Shown: positions 59,924 to 64,000 of the stretch, piece by piece
How the letters are laid out: each line of letters opens with the position of its first letter
Position numbering within the stretch: the stretch's first letter is position 1
NCBI GenBank assembly: GCA_964605665.1
Contig: CAZSDP010000007.1
Location: 84,447 to 148,446 of the forward strand
DNA length: 64,000 bases
Direction of reading: 5' to 3'
Source: CAZSDP01 sp964605665
GTDB lineage: Bacteria > Planctomycetota > UBA8108 > UBA1146
Translations under genes and position numbers: made by a program
The notes under the pieces: generated by a model
Database searches by the model: none
Seen by the model: only the letters and a program-made list of their open reading frames with translations
What the model was told of the DNA's origin: nothing

Positions 59924-61083
59924 GGTTGAAGATCCTCTTTGTGGGGGGGGCCACCGGCGGCCATCTCTACCCTGCAGTCGCCCTTGCGGATGAACTGCGC
60001 CGCAGAGGTGAGGTCGATCCGATCTTTCTCAGTGTGCCTTCGGCACGCGGAGAAGGTGAGAGATCGCTGGTGGAGACGATCCTCGAGCCGGCCGGGATGC
60101 GGACTCTCTGTGGAGAGTCGTTGCCTCGGGGAGCCCCGCTTCGATGGCCGAGCTGTCTGAGGCGAGTCTCCCGCGTGCTGGGGAGTGAGCCGATCGATGC
60201 GGTGGTCGCCTTGGGGGGACGTCCCGGGGTGATTCCCGGGCTTTGGGCCCGCTGGCAGCGAAAGCCGCTCTTCTTGCTGGAGCAGAATCGGGTTTTGGGA
60301 CGCGCGAATCGACTGTTACTACCGTTGGCGGAGCGGATCTTCCTCAGTTTTGCTGACACCGCTCCGGAGTCGAAACTGCGAAGTCGTGCAGTGCGTTTGG
60401 GCTGTCCCGTTCGACCGAGTTTCGTTCCAACCCCACCCGTGGAAGGGACCCCGACAATATTGGTGCTCGGGGGAAGTCAGGGAGCGAAGGACTTGAATGA
60501 GCTCGCAGTCACGGCTTTGACCGCGAGTTCACATCGATGGCGTGTCCACCACATCTGTGGCCCGGGCAAGGAATCTGGGCTCGCAGATCGGTACCGCTCA
60601 GCGGGAGTCCTTGCGACCGTTCGGCCATTCCTGCAAGATCCAGCGGCAGCTTTGAGAGGGGCTTCATTGGTGCTCGCGAGGGCGGGAGGCTCGACCATCG
60701 CTGAATTGACGGCGGTGGGGCGAGGGAGTCTTTTGCTTCCCTATCCTCATCATCGAGACCGGCATCAATTCATGAACGCCGAAGCGCTGGTCGAACAGGG
60801 GGCTGCGGAGGTGATCGATCTCAGTTCTGAGGGATTAATCGGTCGCCTCGATCACTTCTTTCTCGATCGAGAAGCACGGGACGCTCTGTCATTCGCCGCG
60901 AGGAAGATTGGGAGCCCCGATGCGACAAGCCGAATTGCCGATGTGCTCGCGACCCATCTCGACTGCGATCCGTTGCGCCGCCAAGAGGCACAGGGAACTG
61001 GTGACTCAGGAACTGGTGACGCAGGATTGGGGCGCGACGGGACTGGGGGAGGTCATGAGATCTCCAAGGTGCAGTTGGCTTGA
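59920..61083 (+). CDS. murG: UDP-GlcNAc:lipid I N-acetylglucosaminyltransferase
   Basis: Makes lipid II from lipid I at the inner face of the inner membrane. GGATGGHLYPAVALADEL is the MurG glycine-rich loop, FLLEQNRVLGRANRLLLPLAERIFLSF the lipid-side part, and ILVLGGSQGAKDLNELA, HHICG and LARAGGSTIAELTAVGRGSLLLPYPHHRDRHQFMNAEAL the UDP-GlcNAc domain (RAG...E). 387 aa including a Gly/Asp-rich C-terminal tail of about 30 residues (QGTGDSGTGDAGLGRDGTGGG). Starts on ATGA at the ftsW stop. Its lipid I substrate requires MraY, whose gene is not in this cluster. Confidence 0.94.
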   Translation: MRLKILFVGGATGGHLYPAVALADELRRRGEVDPIFLSVPSARGEGERSLVETILEPAGMRTLCGESLPRGAPLRWPSCLRRVSRVLGSEPIDAVVALGGRPGVIPGLWARWQRKPLFLLEQNRVLGRANRLLLPLAERIFLSFADTAPESKLRSRAVRLGCPVRPSFVPTPPVEGTPTILVLGGSQGAKDLNELAVTALTASSHRWRVHHICGPGKESGLADRYRSAGVLATVRPFLQDPAAALRGASLVLARAGGSTIAELTAVGRGSLLLPYPHHRDRHQFMNAEALVEQGAAEVIDLSSEGLIGRLDHFFLDREARDALSFAARKIGSPDATSRIADVLATHLDCDPLRRQEAQGTGDSGTGDAGLGRDGTGGGHEISKVQLA

Positions 61084-61201
61084 TCGATCGCCGAAAGATC
61101 GGACGAGATTGAATCGGCTCATTTAGTGAGAAGAAACCGTCAGTCGAAGGAGAAGCAAGAGGGGTAACCAGCAGATTGTAGCTTTACTGGTAGGTGGCGG
61201 A

Positions 61202-61987
61202 GTGAGTGCAGAACTTCCCAGCTACCGGCGACGAAGGGGAATCGTCGAAGGCGTGGGCTTTGCCGCAAAGCTGACGCGATACCGAAGGGGAATGATGGTA
61301 CGCGGGACCTGGCTCGGAATTTTTCGGACAATCGGAGCGGGCATCATCGCCGTCTGCGGACTGATGGTGTTGTTCAGCACTTGGCCCGAGGTGGAGAAAC
61401 CTCTCGACCTTCGATCGACCGAGGCGTTGACCGTGACTCTCGACGGTGAGTGGGAACCGCTCGATCCTGGGTTGCTCGAGAGACTGGAGTGGGTTCCTCC
61501 TCGCCAGGAGGAGAGCTCCTTTTGGGATGCGTATCCTGTTCCGGTGGAGACTGTCGAGGAGCCGTTCGTCGAGGAGATCGCAGCGACCACCCCTCAATCA
61601 TTATCTTCAACCTATACGGTCACGAAGAATGATAGTTACTGGCGTATTGCGGAGCGCGAGCTCGGCGATGGGATCCGCCACCGTCAGATCCTTGATTGGA
61701 ATCCCCACTTGAAAGGGAAGACTCTCCAGCCCGGGATGACATTGATCCTCTATCGAGATGGAATCACAGCAGGAGGGATCGAGCCGGTTCCCGATCGTCC
61801 TCGATCGACGAGTGCGGCCCAGGTCCATCTCGTGAAGCAGGGAGACACTTTGACCGCGATCGCTCGCTCCTACGGCGTGAGCGCTGAGACTCTCTATCAG
61901 GAGAATCGTGATCACGTCTCCTCTCCCGATTTGATTCCAGTTGGTACGCAGTTACGTGTCCCCGCCTCAACGAGGGGGTTCCAATGA
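61202..61987 (+). CDS. LysM-domain membrane protein inserted in the dcw cluster
   Basis: 261 aa. A basic N-terminus, a membrane anchor (WLGIFRTIGAGIIAVCGLMVLFSTW), an acidic linker, then two LysM modules, which bind peptidoglycan: YTVTKNDSYWRIAERELGDGIRHRQILDWNPHLKGKTLQPGMTLIL and HLVKQGDTLTAIARSYGVSAETLYQENRDHVSSPDLIPVGTQLRVP. The GTG at 61202 is used here; the paired ATGs at 61292/61295, right after AAGGGG, would give a protein starting just before the anchor and may be the real start. It overlaps murC by four bases (ATGA). The location between murG and murC suggests a role in cell wall assembly or division; no hydrolase domain is present. Confidence 0.85.
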   Translation: MSAELPSYRRRRGIVEGVGFAAKLTRYRRGMMVRGTWLGIFRTIGAGIIAVCGLMVLFSTWPEVEKPLDLRSTEALTVTLDGEWEPLDPGLLERLEWVPPRQEESSFWDAYPVPVETVEEPFVEEIAATTPQSLSSTYTVTKNDSYWRIAERELGDGIRHRQILDWNPHLKGKTLQPGMTLILYRDGITAGGIEPVPDRPRSTSAAQVHLVKQGDTLTAIARSYGVSAETLYQENRDHVSSPDLIPVGTQLRVPASTRGFQ

Positions 61988-63366
61988 TTGCCGCCCGATT
62001 GCCCGAAGCTGTCCACATCGTCGGGGTTTGTGGGAGTGGTACGAGTGGTCTAGCGCGAATCTTGCACTCCCGTGGAGTTCAAGTGAGCGGTTCCGATACG
62101 ACCGCTGCCGAACTTCGCTCGTTGCGCTCGGCAGGAATTCCGGTGGTCGCAGGGCACCACCGAGAAAATCTGAAGGACCAAGTCGAGTTGGTGGTCCACT
62201 CCGCGGCGATTCCCTCCTCCAATCCAGAGCTGATCGAATCCCGGCGTCGCGGTGTCGAAGTTCTGAAGTACGCGCAGTTCTTGGGGCGAATGGTTGATTC
62301 GAGTTTTGGAATTGCCGTGGCAGGAACTCATGGCAAGACCTCGACTGCGGCGATGCTTGCGAGTGTCTGGATTGCTGCGGGTCGTGAACCGACGGTTCTC
62401 CTCGGTGGTCGACATCCGGAACTTGACGGAAACTGGCACTCGGGTCGCGGTTCAGAGTTTGTCGTCGAGGCGTGCGAATACGATCGCAGCTTCCTCTCGA
62501 TCCACCCTCAGGCTGGCATCGTGACCAACCTCGAGCTCGACCATCCTGATGTCTACTCCGATTTGGATTCGGTGCTCGACTCATTTGGCAAATTTGTCGA
62601 GGGCTTCCGAGATCCCGGTGTCTTGGTCCTCGGAGTTGATCAGGCTGGTGCACGTGCTCTCGAGGTCCCTCTCGATCGACCGGTCTTCACCTTCGGGTTT
62701 TGCTCCGATGCCGATTGGCGCGCCGTTATCGTCGAAGGCGGACCTCGCCCCGTGTTTGAGGCGTTTTTCAGAGGACGCTCCTACGGACGATTCCGCCTTC
62801 GCGTGGCTGGCCCGCACAATGTTCTCAATGCTCTCGCAGTTGTCGCTCTGGCCGATGCACTCGGTATCGATCGAGAGTCGATCGTCGGGGGTTTGGAACG
62901 GTTTCCAGGAGTCGATCGCCGATTTGAACGTCATGGACGACATCGAGGAGTCGACTGGATCGACGACTTTGCGCACCATCCGACAGAACTCAGCTCTGCG
63001 ATAGAAACCGCTCGCGAGGTTTTCGCAGACCGAAGACTTTGGGTTCTGTTTCAACCGCATCAGTTTGGTCGGTTGCGAACCTTTGGGTCTCAGTTTGCGG
63101 AGAGCCTTGCCACCGCAGACCGGGTCGGTTTGTTGCCGGTCTATTCGGTGCGAGAAACGGTTCCGGTCACCGATGGCTCGAGATTGTTGAACCAACTGGT
63201 CGAGGACGTTGAGCGATTGGGAACTCCGGTCGAACAGTTCTCTTCTTTCGATGATGCCGAAGTCCGACTTCCTCAGATCTTCCGCGAGCACGATGTTTGC
63301 CTCGCCTGTGGAGCAGGTGATCTCTCCCAATTGACGGCGCGCTTTGTCGCCGGGAGTACTCCGTGA
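61984..63366 (+). CDS. murC: UDP-N-acetylmuramate-L-alanine ligase
   Basis: First amino-acid ligase of the peptidoglycan precursor, cytoplasmic. 460 aa. VHIVGVCGSGTSGLARILHSRGVQVSGSD is the UDP-binding start (family GIGG-GM-GIA), AVAGTHGKTSTAAMLASVW the ATP site, ACEYDRSFLSIHPQAGIVTNLELDHPDVYSDLDSVLDSF the metal/substrate part, and FAHHPTELSSAIETARE with LFQPHQFGRLRTFGSQFAESL the C-terminal domain. Starts on ATGA at the LysM gene and ends in a GTGA overlap with murB. Confidence 0.95.
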   Translation: MIAARLPEAVHIVGVCGSGTSGLARILHSRGVQVSGSDTTAAELRSLRSAGIPVVAGHHRENLKDQVELVVHSAAIPSSNPELIESRRRGVEVLKYAQFLGRMVDSSFGIAVAGTHGKTSTAAMLASVWIAAGREPTVLLGGRHPELDGNWHSGRGSEFVVEACEYDRSFLSIHPQAGIVTNLELDHPDVYSDLDSVLDSFGKFVEGFRDPGVLVLGVDQAGARALEVPLDRPVFTFGFCSDADWRAVIVEGGPRPVFEAFFRGRSYGRFRLRVAGPHNVLNALAVVALADALGIDRESIVGGLERFPGVDRRFERHGRHRGVDWIDDFAHHPTELSSAIETAREVFADRRLWVLFQPHQFGRLRTFGSQFAESLATADRVGLLPVYSVRETVPVTDGSRLLNQLVEDVERLGTPVEQFSSFDDAEVRLPQIFREHDVCLACGAGDLSQLTARFVAGSTP

Positions 63367-64000
63367 AAGGGCTTGAACTTCCACCCACGATCGAATCGAT
63401 GGTGGAGCTTGCTCCCTGGACGCAATACGGGATCGGTGGGACCGCTCGGTACTTCTGTGCGCCCCGAAGTGAGTCGGAGTTGATCGAGGTTTTACGTTTC
63501 CGACACCGTGCAGATCTCCCCTCCCTGATTTTGGGAGGAGGCACCAATACCCTGGTCAGCGACGAGTGCTTTGATGGACTCGTCATCGTCACGACCGCGG
63601 GGCACGATTCGTCGCAATTTGAAGACGGTCGGGCTGAAGTCACGGCGGGGACGAGCCTGGCTTCTTTGATTGGCCCCACGATTCGAAGAGGTTGGCAGGG
63701 GCTGGAGGGCTTCGTCGGAATTCCCGGCACAATCGGGGGAGCGGTTTGGGGAAATGCCGGGGGAGTGAGTGGTGGAATCGGCACCTGGGTCGAGGCGATC
63801 CGAGTTCTTGAGCCGGATGGAGTCGCCCATTGGATCTCCGGTGAGACGTTACCGTGGAGCTATCGCTACTCTGGCCTTGGTGACCGTGCGATCACTTCGG
63901 TACGCCTTCGGTTGGAGCCAGGCCATGATCCTCGGAGTCTGAAGAAGCGCGCACGAGAGATCTTCCAAGGGAAGCGCGATTCACAACCGCTTTCCGCTCG
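63363..64000 (+). CDS. murB: UDP-N-acetylenolpyruvylglucosamine reductase, 5' part
   Basis: FAD enzyme reducing enolpyruvyl-UDP-GlcNAc to UDP-MurNAc. The gene runs off the right edge; 212 codons are present. The GTG start overlaps the murC stop (GTGA). LAPWTQYGIGGTARYF is the family start, LILGGGTNTLVSDECFDGLVI the FAD site, LEGFVGIPGTIGGAVWGNAG the second FAD loop, and SYRYSGL with FQGKRDSQPLSAR (family R---QP) lead to the truncated end. It is last in the visible cluster; ddl, ftsQ, ftsA and ftsZ would be the usual continuation. Confidence 0.93.
   Translation, partial: MKGLELPPTIESMVELAPWTQYGIGGTARYFCAPRSESELIEVLRFRHRADLPSLILGGGTNTLVSDECFDGLVIVTTAGHDSSQFEDGRAEVTAGTSLASLIGPTIRRGWQGLEGFVGIPGTIGGAVWGNAGGVSGGIGTWVEAIRVLEPDGVAHWISGETLPWSYRYSGLGDRAITSVRLRLEPGHDPRSLKKRAREIFQGKRDSQPLSA

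Overview
The window is a gene-dense chromosomal segment of a diderm (LPS-making) bacterium. It holds about 52 protein genes, no rRNA or tRNA gene that I could find, no insertion sequence, no phage module and no CRISPR array. Envelope markers are heptose synthesis and transfer (hldE, a waaF-like gene), lipoprotein acylation (lnt), a meso-DAP-type murE and a near-complete murein synthesis/division (dcw) cluster. A PVC-group bacterium, perhaps Planctomycetota, would fit: an FHA/kinase/membrane protein, two small CCxxC or CxxC proteins of a type I associate with that phylum, a Gld-like ABC exporter with a DUF4340 partner, and many unrecognised secreted proteins. This is an inference from gene style, not a phylogeny. 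A run of exactly 100 N (37232-37331) inside rpsA shows the sequence is a scaffold.

Layout. 1-4.6 kb: 3' end of hldE, two overlapping PilT-family ATPases and a waaF-like heptosyltransferase. 4.7-7.5 kb: mrp, a secreted unknown and a thioredoxin-fold protein without the redox cysteine pair. 7.5-9.9 kb: a structured intergenic region with a strong terminator, inositol-phosphate synthase and rpsU. 10.3-14.7 kb: lnt, a VWA protein, and rpoN behind a good sigma70-type promoter. 14.9-19.7 kb: a four-gene Gld-like ABC operon. 19.9-27.3 kb: a glycosyltransferase, secreted and coiled-coil unknowns, and an E1-like enzyme. 27.5-35.1 kb: plsY-gpsA, a degenerate PII, glnA, larE, a processive glycosyltransferase, cmk-plsC. 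35.3-40.7 kb: rpsA, an unknown, tyrS, purN. 40.8-49.4 kb (minus strand): dnaE-yggS, the FHA kinase, pnp-clpP. 49.6-64 kb: two zinc-binding unknowns, then the dcw cluster mraZ-(orf)-rsmH-ftsL-like-ftsI-murE-murF-ftsW-murG-LysM-murC-murB, cut by the right edge.

Genes within blocks are tightly packed. Many starts overlap the previous stop by four bases (ATGA, GTGA, TTGA and apparently CTGA), so translational coupling is the normal arrangement and non-ATG starts are common. The most interesting points are: a 10-bp-spaced TGGG repeat lying over a promoter upstream of mraZ (a predicted MraZ autorepression site); rsmH with no ATG/GTG/TTG start available before its conserved N-terminus; the clean absence of mraY and murD at the murF-ftsW junction; a PII-like protein that has lost the T-loop tyrosine and B-loop next to a glutamine synthetase that keeps its adenylylation tyrosine; and several non-coding regions with strong hairpins. 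I did not find a clearly new multi-gene defence or biosynthetic system.
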